Below the pieces are notes generated by a model, which saw only the letters and a list, made by a program, of their open reading frames with translations, searched no databases and was not told the DNA's origin. This document shows, piece after piece, positions 48,001 to 56,781 of a stretch of DNA of 64,000 nucleotides (position 1 is the stretch's first letter; each line of letters starts with the position of its first letter). Both the position numbers and the translations under genes were made by a program. This DNA is from Leptidea sinapis (Eukaryota; Arthropoda; Insecta; Lepidoptera; Pieridae): contig NC_066273.1 of NCBI RefSeq assembly GCF_905404315.1, forward strand, positions 13,764,001 to 13,828,000, written 5' to 3'.

Positions 48001-48580
48001 ATGGAGGTAAGTTTTATCTATTATTCACTTTGAAATTAAAAAGTAATATCATTTGTTATATTGATTATTAAGAGATATGTATGTATAATACTATTCTAAA
48101 GCAGTCTTATTGTTGTTGTAGAATGCATTCAACCCAACAATGGAAGAAACTACATATAAAACATTTTACTATCCATTATCTGAAGATAGTCAGGATTCAT
48201 TAAAAGTTCCTCAACTTAAATCCTTGAAGAGGGCCAGCTCAAATGAAAATATAGATGCATTATTCGAAGTGAAAAAAACAAAACAAAAGAAAATATCATC
48301 ATCAATATCCAGAGCACATGAGAATGGAAGTATTTACATTACAACTAATGCAGATGACGGAAGAAATGCATCACATTTGGTTAAAATAGAAATCTATGAT
48401 CTCAATAAAATAAAAAACACGCCTGCACAAGAACAATGGAAATACGCTGATTATAGATTAAAATATTATACAATCGACAATAATGAAAGTTATAAGGACA
48501 TAAAAAAGATTTTATACAATGTTACGAAGAAAATTATAGAAACAGAAAATTATAAGAAATATAATTTTAACAATAAGTAG
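48001..48580 (+). CDS. Orphan Polinton protein, two exons (154 aa)
   Basis: Proposed exons 48001-48006 (ATGGAG) and 48122-48580. The intron 48007-48121 (115 bp) has a GTAAGT donor and a TTGTTGTTGTAG acceptor, and the join keeps the frame open. An unspliced start at 48140 would give 146 aa. The protein is charged and polar, with a basic KKTKQKK run near residue 60 that could be a nuclear signal and a Lys/Tyr/Asn-rich C-terminus. No domain is recognised, and no signal peptide or membrane segment is seen. It is the first rightward gene, directly before the polymerase. A role in replication or regulation would be guesswork. Confidence 0.65.
48007..48121 (+). other. Predicted intron in the 154-aa gene
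   Basis: Starts gtaagt and ends in a T-rich tract plus tag, 115 bp, AT-rich. Unspliced, the upstream ATG would run into a stop after 10 codons. Confidence 0.6.
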
Positions 48581-48693
48581 GTAGCTATGAAGAAATACAT
48601 AAATATTAGTTCAGTTTAGTTATTAGTTTATTTATTCTCTTATACAAATAATATTATTATATTTTCATCATTTGGAAAATTAAACATAACGAT

Positions 48694-51600
48694 ATGGAAC
48701 TCTGCTTTGTATGTAATGAGGTTGAAAAAATGATCAAGTGAGTTATTTTCTTTGTAAATTATTTAGTATTATATTATTGATGAAATGTGGCTAATATCAT
48801 TCACTTATGTTGTAGTCAACCTGTTCTACAAAGTGGAGGAGGTTTTAAGAGAAGAAGTGTAGTATTACAAGGCAGTGAAGACAATGATACAAGTACAAAG
48901 AGAGGAAGACAAGGGGAACCATCCACATCATCGGGGCTCACCAGTGTGAACGATGAAATGGTGAACTGTTCTTTATGTCAAATCTTAATACGGAAAAGAT
49001 ATTATGCAAATCATCTTAGAAGTAACCTCCATAAGAATAACGTAATGCAATTACATAGTACTTTAAAAAATGTCACAGTACACGAATCGGCTTTTGGTAA
49101 TAGAATTATCTCATATAAAATAAAGAGTAAATCCAACCAATTACAAACATTCGAAACACCAGAAATGTTTTTGAATTCTATTAAAAATGAAATTATTTCA
49201 CTATTTGAGGAATCTGTTCGATTGCTTACAATTTTTAAAGTTAATTTTATTCTGCACGCTAATTTTGTTCAAGAAACAAAAAATATTTCTAATGAATTTG
49301 AATTTCAAACATGTAGTTATACTATAATGCAGGGTGAGGATTTAAATTTTTTCTTTTCGTCCTTATGTGATATGTTGATGACTAAAATTAGCACATTTGA
49401 GAAAAAAGATAGTGGTTGGAGTCTTAAGAAAATAAATGCATTAGACATGAATATAAACAAATTCAATCCATTACGTGGAAAATCATATATTGAATTACCT
49501 AAAGAAATCAAATTAAAAAAAAGTGTTATAAATGTACAAAACTCGGATGATTTATGCTTTAAATGGGCTTTGCTTTCTGCATTATATCCAGTTACTAAGA
49601 ACTCTCAGAGAGTTTCATCTTACAGTAAATATTCAAATAAATTAAATTTTGACGGAGTTACGTTTCCTGTTAAAATGACAGATATACAGAAAGTAGAAAG
49701 GTTAAATAATTTAAGTGTAAATGTTTTTGGTCTTGAATACAATTGTAAAAAGAAAGTACATGAATTAGTTGGTCCATTGTATTTAACAAAATCACGGAAA
49801 ATTGTTCATATCAATTTATTATTTATTTCGCACGGAACAATTAATCATTTTTGCTACATTAAAAACCTATCGCGTTTAGTAAGTGGTCAAATTTCAAACC
49901 ATGAACATGCAATCTACATCTGTGACGGTTGTCTTTTACACTTCTCAACAAATGATAAGTTATCAGCTCATCAATTGAATGATTGTTGTCATATTAAAGT
50001 GGAATTGCCTAATACAGAAAAAACTTTAAAAGATTGGTTTGAACAACCAATTTCAAACAATGTCTTAAAATTTGATAAATTTAATAAGATGTTACAAATA
50101 CCCTTTGTTATATACGCGGATTTTGAAGCTTTCCTTAATCCAATTCAGACATGCTTTAACGATCCATCAAAACCTTATACAACTAATGTTCACAAACACG
50201 AAGTTTATAGTTTTGGGTACTATATTAAATGTTCATATGATGATAGTTTATCAAAATATGAAACATATAGTGGTCCTCATTGTACTCATGTCTTTATGAA
50301 TCAGTTGTATAAAGATTTAGAAGTGATTTGCACAAAAAATTATTTTGTCATAAGTCCAAAACCTTTGACTTCCAATGATAATGAAATTATTTCACAATGT
50401 AAAGACTGCTTTATATGTCAATCTAATTTAAATGGTGAATGTGCATTATACTTTGACTCGCATACAGGAAATTTTAGAGGAGTTGCACACGAAGTATGTA
50501 AGACAAAGTTTAGAATTCCCTATCACATTCCAGTTTTTTTACACAATCTTAGTCAATATGACTCTCATTTTATTGTTCATGCATTAAATTCTATAGAAGG
50601 GGAAATTGATATTATTCCACAAACGAAAGAAAAGTACATTTCTTTCACAAAAACGATAAAATTAAATAATCATAAAATTCAATTGAGATTCGTTGATTCG
50701 TTTAAATTTTTACCTTGTAGTTTAGACAAACTTGTTCAAAATTTGAAGGAAGAACAATTTCAAACATTAAAATATAATTTTCCAAATAATAATGATTTTT
50801 TACGTCTTAGAAAAAAAGGAATTTATCCATATGAATTTATGTCATCACATGATTCCTTAAAACTTTCAGCACTCCCTAGTCGCGATAAATTTTACAATAC
50901 ATTAACTGACACACATATTTCCGATGAAGATTATGAACATGCCAAGGATGTTTGGCAACACTTTCATTGTCAAAATATGTCAGATTATTCTGATTTATAT
51001 CTTAAAACCGATGTTTTACTTTTAACAGATGTGTTTGAAAATTTCCGAGCCTTATGTTTGCAAACATATGGTCTAGATCCAGCTCATTATTATACAGCAC
51101 CTGGGTTAAGTTGGGATGCTATGTTAAAATGCACAAAAATTAAATTAGAATTACTTCAAGACTTTGAACAAATAGCTTTTATTAGATCGGGCATTCGAGG
51201 AGGTGTATCTCAATGTAGCAATCGTTATGCCAAAGCTAATAACAAATATATGCGAGAATATGATAAAGACACACCAAACTCATTTTTAACTTATCTTGAT
51301 GCTAATAACCTTTACGGATGGGCCATGTCTCAATTCCTTCCTACAGGAGGTTTTGAGTGGGTAGATGTCACAACTAATTTTGATGTCCCTGATGATTATG
51401 AATATGGTTTTATTTTGGAAGTAGATCTAGAATATCCTATTGAACTGCATGATTTACATTCTGACCTACCCTTATGTCCCGAGAATATATGTATTGGTAA
51501 TACAAAAGACATAAAATTAGTTCCAAACCTTCGTAATAAAATTAAATATGTGATTCACTACAGAAATTTAAAGCAATGTCTGACAATGGGTTTAAAATTA

Positions 51601-52506
51601 CAAAAAATTCATAGAATTTTAAAATTCAAACAATGCGCATGGTTACAATATTATATAGATTTAAATACAAGCATGCGTAAACTAGCCACATCTGATTTCG
51701 AAAAAGATTTTTATAAATTAATGAATAACTCAGTGTTTGGAAAAACAATGGAAAATATCGAAAAAAGAGTAAATGTAAAATTATTGAGTCATTGGGAAAA
51801 TCAGGGTAAAATTCTAGGCGCACAAGATTTAATTGCTAAGCCAGAATTCCATAGTTTATCTATTTTTAATGAAAATTTGGTTGCAGTTCAATTACGAAAG
51901 ACGAAATTGTTCCATAATAAACCTATTTATTTGGGATTTTGTATATTGGATATTTCTAAAACTCTAATGTACGACTTTCACTATAACTATATGTTTAAAA
52001 AGTTTCAAAATAAATTAAAATTATTGTACACAGATACTGATAGTTTAATATATCAAATTTTTACAGATGATTTTTACAGAGATATAAAACCTGATTTACA
52101 TTTGCGTTTCGATACCTCTGACTATACAGAAAAAAATATATTTGGCTATCCAAAACTCAATAAAAAGAAGTTAGGCTACTTTAAAGATGAAAACAATGGT
52201 AACATATTTAATGAATTTGTAGGACTTAGATCTAAAATGTATGCATTAGATGTTGAGGGAAAATTCACAGCTAAAGCTAAGGGGGTTAATAAAAGTGTTA
52301 CTAAGAATATGAAAATGGAAAATTATAAGACTTGCTTATTTGAAAATAAGAACGAATATTGTTCAATGCTTAGATTTAAGTCAATAAAGCATAATATTTT
52401 TACTCAAAGAATAAATAAATCTAGTCTGTCATTTAATGATACCAAACGGTACATTTTACCAAATAATATTGATACCTTAGCATGGGGTCATCATAAAATA
52501 GAATAA
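48694..52506 (+). CDS. PolB: Protein-primed family-B DNA polymerase, two exons (1244 aa)
   Basis: Replicates the element from a protein-primed start at the TIR ends. Proposed exons are 48694-48737 and 48816-52506. The long frame alone has no ATG near its start, only GTG at 48787. The spliced start supplies MELCFVC. Residues below use the spliced numbering. C2H2-like fingers are at 66-87 and 384-407, and a CxxC...H...C cluster lies between ExoI and ExoII. Exonuclease motifs are D450/E452 (YADFEAF), Y596-D597 (NLSQYDSHF) and Y743/D747 (YLKTDVLLL). Polymerase motif A is D843 (YLDANNLYG), motif B is K982-G990 (KLMNNSVFG), and motif C is D1088/D1090 (YTDTDS). All catalytic residues are present. 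The length is normal for Polintons, with AATAAA-type signals just after the stop. Confidence 0.93.
48738..48815 (+). other. Predicted intron in the polymerase gene
   Basis: 78 bp, donor GTGAGT and acceptor TTATGTTGTAG. The upstream exon of 44 nt leaves phase 2 and joins in frame to the polymerase. Confidence 0.6.
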
Positions 52507-52714
52507 ATATTATATTAAATTTTACGAATAAATTATTATAGTTTTAAAAAACCAAATGAGAGATTATTGTATTTAGATGTATAAGTTGCGGAGTAAAACA
52601 TGATGTACTGTATATTGTTTCAATTATAGATTTTTCTGTTTAAATAAATGGTGGTTTAATAACAGATTGTTTCATTACTATACTAAACCTTAACACACAT
52701 AGACGTAGTAGATA
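52507..52714. other. Intergenic region between early and late gene blocks
   Basis: The largest gap on the rightward strand after the polymerase. Contains AATAAA at about 52527 and 52643 and is the likely place for a polymerase 3' end and a promoter for the packed downstream cluster. Confidence 0.4.
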
Positions 52715-53374
52715 ATGCATCATTTCAATCATCCATTCACTGCAATAGTTGCTGGTCCAAGTGGATGTGGAAAATCAGTTTTCGTAAATAATTTTATAAA
52801 ATTTTTGAATGATATCTGTGATGCAAATTTTACTCAAATCACTTGGTGCTTTGATGAAATGCAGCCTTTATATAATCTCAACCACATTAATTATCTTCAA
52901 GGTTTACCTGATTTATCTATGTTTGACGGAAAAAATCCTCAACTTGTAATAATTGATGACCTGATGAGGGAATCAGATGGTCGTATTGTTGATATATTCA
53001 CGAAAGGAAGTCATCATAGAAACTTAAGTGTGTTTTATTTATCTCAAAATTTGTTTCATCAAGGTAAAGGACAAAGAGATATATCACTCAACTCAAGTTA
53101 TATAATATATTTCAAAAATCCTCGAGATAAAACCCAAATTCGATACTTATCTCGTCAAGTATTCCCTGAAAATCCGAAATATTTGGAAGATTCTTACAGA
53201 GATGCTACCAATGAAGCTCATGGTTATTTAATGATTGATTTGAAACAAGAAACAAATGAATTGTGTCGCGTTAAGACAAAGATATTTCCATCCGATGGAT
53301 ATTGCACTGTTTATGTACCCACAAAAGGGTTTAAATATGGTAAGAATCAAGAAATTTCGATCATTTATAAATGA
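52715..53374 (+). CDS. ATP: FtsK/HerA-type DNA-packaging ATPase
   Basis: 219 aa. In Polintons and related double-jelly-roll viruses this ATPase is expected to drive genome packaging into the capsid. The Walker A motif is at residues 14-21 (GPSGCGKS). The Walker B motif is at 78-82 (VIIDD), preceded by PQL. A conserved-type Gln (YLSQN) follows about 30 residues later and could be the sensor. The length is close to that of packaging ATPases of this group. The first ATG directly follows a non-coding gap. The stop overlaps the next start as ATGA (53371-53374), tying it to the 108-aa gene. No catalytic loss is visible. Confidence 0.88.
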   Translation: MHHFNHPFTAIVAGPSGCGKSVFVNNFIKFLNDICDANFTQITWCFDEMQPLYNLNHINYLQGLPDLSMFDGKNPQLVIIDDLMRESDGRIVDIFTKGSHHRNLSVFYLSQNLFHQGKGQRDISLNSSYIIYFKNPRDKTQIRYLSRQVFPENPKYLEDSYRDATNEAHGYLMIDLKQETNELCRVKTKIFPSDGYCTVYVPTKGFKYGKNQEISIIYK

Positions 53375-53697
53375 TGCATAGACGTTTAAAGACGCATAAA
53401 GATTTGTTAATTGCTCTACATAAACTGAAGCCAAAATATCAAAAAGCTTTATTAAAATCATGTAACAAAACAGAAATAAATTACATTTGTGAATGTATTC
53501 ATAACGTACTGCGGGGTAACGTTGAATTGGCCGAGAAAGAAAAATCTAAATTAAAGAAATATAAAAATATTCTTCGAAAATTGGTAAGAAAAGGTACGAA
53601 TAAAATTAGAAAAAATATAATTGTACAAAAAGGAGGTTCATTTCTACCGATAATATTGGGTTCTATTCTAAGTGGGTTGATTAATTCATTTATTTAA
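53371..53697 (+). CDS. Small basic protein with hydrophobic C-terminus (108 aa)
   Basis: Rich in Lys/Arg (about residues 55-85) and ending in a hydrophobic segment, FLPIILGSILSGLINSFI (91-108), preceded by QKGG. There is no domain match that I recognise. The basic body plus a membrane-active-looking tail invites comparison with small core or lytic proteins of adenoviruses and adintoviruses, but this is inference. It overlaps the ATPase stop by 4 nt and ends 4 nt before the next start. Its position in the capsid block favours a virion or packaging role. Confidence 0.6.
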   Translation: MMHRRLKTHKDLLIALHKLKPKYQKALLKSCNKTEINYICECIHNVLRGNVELAEKEKSKLKKYKNILRKLVRKGTNKIRKNIIVQKGGSFLPIILGSILSGLINSFI

Positions 53698-53701
53698 GAA
53701 A

Positions 53702-54484
53702 ATGGACAATGCTAAAAAAATGTTACTTATTGAACCATCATTATTGGAGAAGTTAAAACAACACAAAGAAAATGATACGCCAAGATCTCGATTAGATACT
53801 GATATGCAAAATATCTTAAGCAGTGACATAGAAGATCGAAAGAAATGTATTTTATATTTGCAAACCCTTCAAAGATATCTAAACTTCGTCAAAGAGGATC
53901 GACAACCATACCACATACCACTTATAAATGATAATGATTCATATATTGGTTTTAATCAAGGTCATAATGAAATCGATACTGATTATATAAATCATGATGT
54001 GAATAAAATAAATGTAGTTCCTTCTCAAACATCAGTGGAGGTTAACAAAAATATTGGGGAAATATACACGAGCTCTGAAATACTGAAACTAATACCGAAA
54101 ACATATGCTAAAAAAGGTGAACTTTTACTAAATTTGATTTCCTTGAATAAAAATAAAATAAGCTGGGATGAATCTGGTACCGTGATTATAGATAATGAAA
54201 AAATACCTGGGAGTAATATTGTGGACTTGGTGAGTGATACCTTGAGAGCTCTTCAGAAAAGTGAACCTATAGGTTGGGAAAAATTCGCAACAACTTTAAA
54301 GGAAATAAAAGTACCACTCACTTATATCGGGAACCCAAAGCGAGTGGATTTTATAAACCATTTGCAATTAAAAGAGGTTGAATCTAAATCAGTACCTGAC
54401 GAAGAATTTTCTACACCAACAAGTAATAAGTACACAGGGAAACTAAAAAAAAGATTGGACTGGGAAAAATGGACCCCATATTAG
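53702..54484 (+). CDS. Conserved-type Polinton protein of unknown function (260 aa)
   Basis: Hydrophilic protein with an amphipathic N-terminus (KKMLLIEPSLLEKLKQHKEN), a helical segment around RKKCILYLQTLQRYLNF, and a more ordered C-terminal third (YAKKGELLLNLISL, WDESGTVIIDNEKIPGSNIV, IGWEKFATTLKEI) with a basic end. I recognise the general pattern from Polinton-encoded hypothetical proteins but cannot give it a function. It has no membrane segment or enzyme motif. It lies 4 nt after the 108-aa gene and overlaps the integrase start by 16 nt in another frame. Confidence 0.65.
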   Translation: MDNAKKMLLIEPSLLEKLKQHKENDTPRSRLDTDMQNILSSDIEDRKKCILYLQTLQRYLNFVKEDRQPYHIPLINDNDSYIGFNQGHNEIDTDYINHDVNKINVVPSQTSVEVNKNIGEIYTSSEILKLIPKTYAKKGELLLNLISLNKNKISWDESGTVIIDNEKIPGSNIVDLVSDTLRALQKSEPIGWEKFATTLKEIKVPLTYIGNPKRVDFINHLQLKEVESKSVPDEEFSTPTSNKYTGKLKKRLDWEKWTPY

Positions 54485-55560
54485 AAATAAATAAAATTTA
54501 TTATGATGCATCACATCCTGCTGGCTACAGCACTATTGATAAATTGTCAAAAGCAATGAAGGGTAAAATGGACAGAAATAGTGTCTTAAAGTGGTTACAA
54601 TCACAAGAAACATATACATTACATAAACCTGTTCAAAGAAAATTTTCTCGTAACAGATATATTTTGTCTAATATTAATGAGTTATGGCAGGCCGATTTAA
54701 GTGATATGAGATCTTATTCTGAATATAATGATGGTTTCAAATACATACTTTGTGTTATTGATGTCTTTAGTAAATATGCGTATGTTCGAGCAATGAAAAA
54801 GAAAAACTCTGAAACAGTTAAGGAATGCTTTGAAAGTATTTTTGCTGAAGCTAATACTACACCTACACATATACAGTCTGACAAAGGAACTGAATTTGTT
54901 TCCAAATATGTACAAAAATATTTTAAATTAAAAAACATAAATTATTATACAACCAATAATCCAGATATTAAAGCAAGTATTGTCGAAAGATTTCAGAGAA
55001 CTCTTAAAACGAAAATGTGGCGCTATTTTACACACAAAAATACTCATAAATACATTGATGTTTTACAAGATCTAGTGCATTCATATAATCATAGTTTTCA
55101 TTCTAGTATAAAAATGTGTCCATGTGATGTTAATAATACAAATATAATGAGTGTATGGCAAAATTTATATGATAGAGAAAGTAAGATAAAAACATCAATT
55201 AGTATGGTGAATCCAAGAATTCACGTTGGAGATTATGTTAGAATAACAAAACATAAACATATTTTCCAAAAAGGATATGAATCAAATTGGAGTGACGAAA
55301 TATTCATCGTATCTACCATAATACACCGATCTCCGTTTGTAGTATTTACTTTAAAGGATTTAGAAGGCGAAGAGATAGTTGGTACTTTTTATGAAAAAGA
55401 GTTACAAAAAATCATATTCGACCCCACTACTAAATACAAAATAGATAAAATAATACGCTCTCGATATACCGGTAACAGAAAAGAATTGTTGGTGAAGTGG
55501 AGAGGTTATCCAAATAAATTTAATAGCTGGATATTAGCTTCTACTTTGAAAAAAATATGA
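54469..55560 (+). CDS. INT: Retrovirus-like integrase with C-terminal chromodomain
   Basis: 363 aa. Catalyses insertion of the element and makes the 6-bp target duplication. The RNase-H-fold core holds the DDE triad D76 (WQADLSDM), D138 (IQSDKGTEF) and E173 (ASIVERF), with 34 residues between the last two. The N-terminal ~70 residues resemble a zinc/HTH region without a clear HHCC set. The C-terminus (about 323-363) is a chromodomain: KIDKIIRSR, ELLVKWRGYP, FNSWI, with the expected aromatics. It overlaps the upstream gene by 16 nt, and its stop overlaps the minor-capsid start as ATGA. All catalytic residues are intact, in line with recent activity. Confidence 0.92.
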   Translation: MDPILEINKIYYDASHPAGYSTIDKLSKAMKGKMDRNSVLKWLQSQETYTLHKPVQRKFSRNRYILSNINELWQADLSDMRSYSEYNDGFKYILCVIDVFSKYAYVRAMKKKNSETVKECFESIFAEANTTPTHIQSDKGTEFVSKYVQKYFKLKNINYYTTNNPDIKASIVERFQRTLKTKMWRYFTHKNTHKYIDVLQDLVHSYNHSFHSSIKMCPCDVNNTNIMSVWQNLYDRESKIKTSISMVNPRIHVGDYVRITKHKHIFQKGYESNWSDEIFIVSTIIHRSPFVVFTLKDLEGEEIVGTFYEKELQKIIFDPTTKYKIDKIIRSRYTGNRKELLVKWRGYPNKFNSWILASTLKKI

Positions 55561-56321
55561 ATAAAGATAGTTTTTATTTAACTTTACTAAGCAATAGTTC
55601 TATGGATTATTTTCCTGATAATACAACAACATTATTTTCTACGAAACTGCCAAAACCAACAATACTAGAAGGTGAATGGAGGGTTGGAGTAGTAGAATTT
55701 CAGTACCCATGCACTATGTTCACCGTTCAAGAACATGAAAACATTATTTATATAACAAAGTTGATGCAAGTACCCAATGAAAGTAAACCGTCATATGTTT
55801 ATTACAAGACACATATTCCAGCCACAAATTACGATAACATAAATCATATTTTGATAGCACTGAATAACACTCGAGAAAAAATTAAATTTAAGTGCGATGA
55901 GGTTTCAAGGATTGTAGTTGCTACGATAACGGATGAATCCATAAAATCTGTAACTCTATCACCTAAATTATGTCTTCAACTAGGGTTCGAACCAAACAGG
56001 AATCTCGTTGAAAAAAATTTTGGAAAGTGTCCAGCTAATTTGCATTTGGGTTTACCCTCTCAATTATTTGTTTATTGTGACATAGTGGAGCCTCAAATCG
56101 TTGGAGATGTTATGACACCCCTTTTACGAATAATACCATTGGATCCCTCAAAATACATATATGGAGCGTACAAAATGCACGTTTTCTCTCCTCCCCATTA
56201 CCTACCTGTGATGCGTAGAGAATTTGATACAATTGAAATAGATATAAGAACAAGCACCGGTCAAAAGATACCATTCCAATTTGGAACAGTGTGCATTAAA
56301 CTCCACTTTCAAAAATTATAA
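55557..56321 (+). CDS. Minor capsid protein (penton-like, single jelly roll)
   Basis: 254 aa. Matches the Polinton minor capsid protein pattern: an N-terminal strand pair (SFYLTLLSN, FSTKLPKP), WRVGVVEFQYP, a central FVYCDIVEPQIVGDVMTPLL stretch, then HYLPVMRREFDTIEIDIR and a GQKIPFQFGTVCIKLHF end. It is predicted to occupy the capsid vertices. No break is seen. It starts inside the integrase stop (ATGA) and ends with TAATG, sharing one base with the next start. The identification rests on family pattern and position next to the major capsid gene. Confidence 0.82.
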   Translation: MNKDSFYLTLLSNSSMDYFPDNTTTLFSTKLPKPTILEGEWRVGVVEFQYPCTMFTVQEHENIIYITKLMQVPNESKPSYVYYKTHIPATNYDNINHILIALNNTREKIKFKCDEVSRIVVATITDESIKSVTLSPKLCLQLGFEPNRNLVEKNFGKCPANLHLGLPSQLFVYCDIVEPQIVGDVMTPLLRIIPLDPSKYIYGAYKMHVFSPPHYLPVMRREFDTIEIDIRTSTGQKIPFQFGTVCIKLHFQKL

Positions 56322-56779
56322 TGTACGACAAACGTGATAATATTTCATGTCCATATGAACACTATTATACTCACCAGGCCGGATCGGGTATCGGAGTTAT
56401 TTATAAAGGAGCACCGTATCAAAGAGGTCATGGAATCGGAAGTTTTCTTGGGGGGCTGTTTAGATCTATTTTACCACTACTGTCTAGTGGTGTTCGAACT
56501 ATTGGTAAAGAAGCATTAAGTACCGGTGTAGGTATATTATCAGATATGGTTAATGCACGCCCCATGGAAGATTCAATAAAAACTCGTCTAAAAGAAGTCA
56601 GCTCAAATTTGAAACGAAAAGCTGATGCTAAAATAGATAATATCAACATGTTTGGATCTGGGTATATAACAAAACGAAAACGTCGTTCTGCGATCATTCC
56701 ATCATTGACTGCGAAAGCGAAAGCTATTAAGAAATTAAAATTGAATCAAAAACAAATCAAAGATATATTTACTGATTAA
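56321..56779 (+). CDS. Adenovirus pVI-like minor virion protein
   Basis: 152 aa. A Gly-rich N-terminal block (QAGSGIGVIYKGAPYQRGHG, residues 19-38) runs into an amphipathic or hydrophobic segment (IGSFLGGLFRSILPLLSSG, 39-57). Helical sequence follows, then a strongly basic C-terminus (KRKRR near 118-122; KAKAIKKLKLNQKQ). Such proteins sit under the capsid and are proposed to help membrane passage. MFGSG at 110-114 fits the adenain site pattern (M/I/L)xGx-G, so the protease could free a ~39-residue basic tail, as happens in adenovirus pVI. The start overlaps the preceding stop by 1 nt, and the stop is 2 nt before the major capsid start. Confidence 0.75.
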   Translation: MYDKRDNISCPYEHYYTHQAGSGIGVIYKGAPYQRGHGIGSFLGGLFRSILPLLSSGVRTIGKEALSTGVGILSDMVNARPMEDSIKTRLKEVSSNLKRKADAKIDNINMFGSGYITKRKRRSAIIPSLTAKAKAIKKLKLNQKQIKDIFTD

Positions 56780-56781
56780 AT

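Noticed and set aside
48787..48815. GTG start for the polymerase giving MANIIHLCCS
   Set aside because: GTG is not a usual start in animals, and the residues come from the predicted intron 3' end. An upstream ATG exon with good splice sites joins in phase.
49317..49511. Minus-strand and alternative-frame ORFs inside the Polinton genes
   Set aside because: Shadows of the polymerase, integrase and capsid frames, with no domain and no room for their own signals.
51188..51205. IRGGV in the polymerase as a protease cleavage site
   Set aside because: It fits the loose adenain consensus but lies in the conserved stretch just before motif A, where cutting would destroy the enzyme; probably chance.
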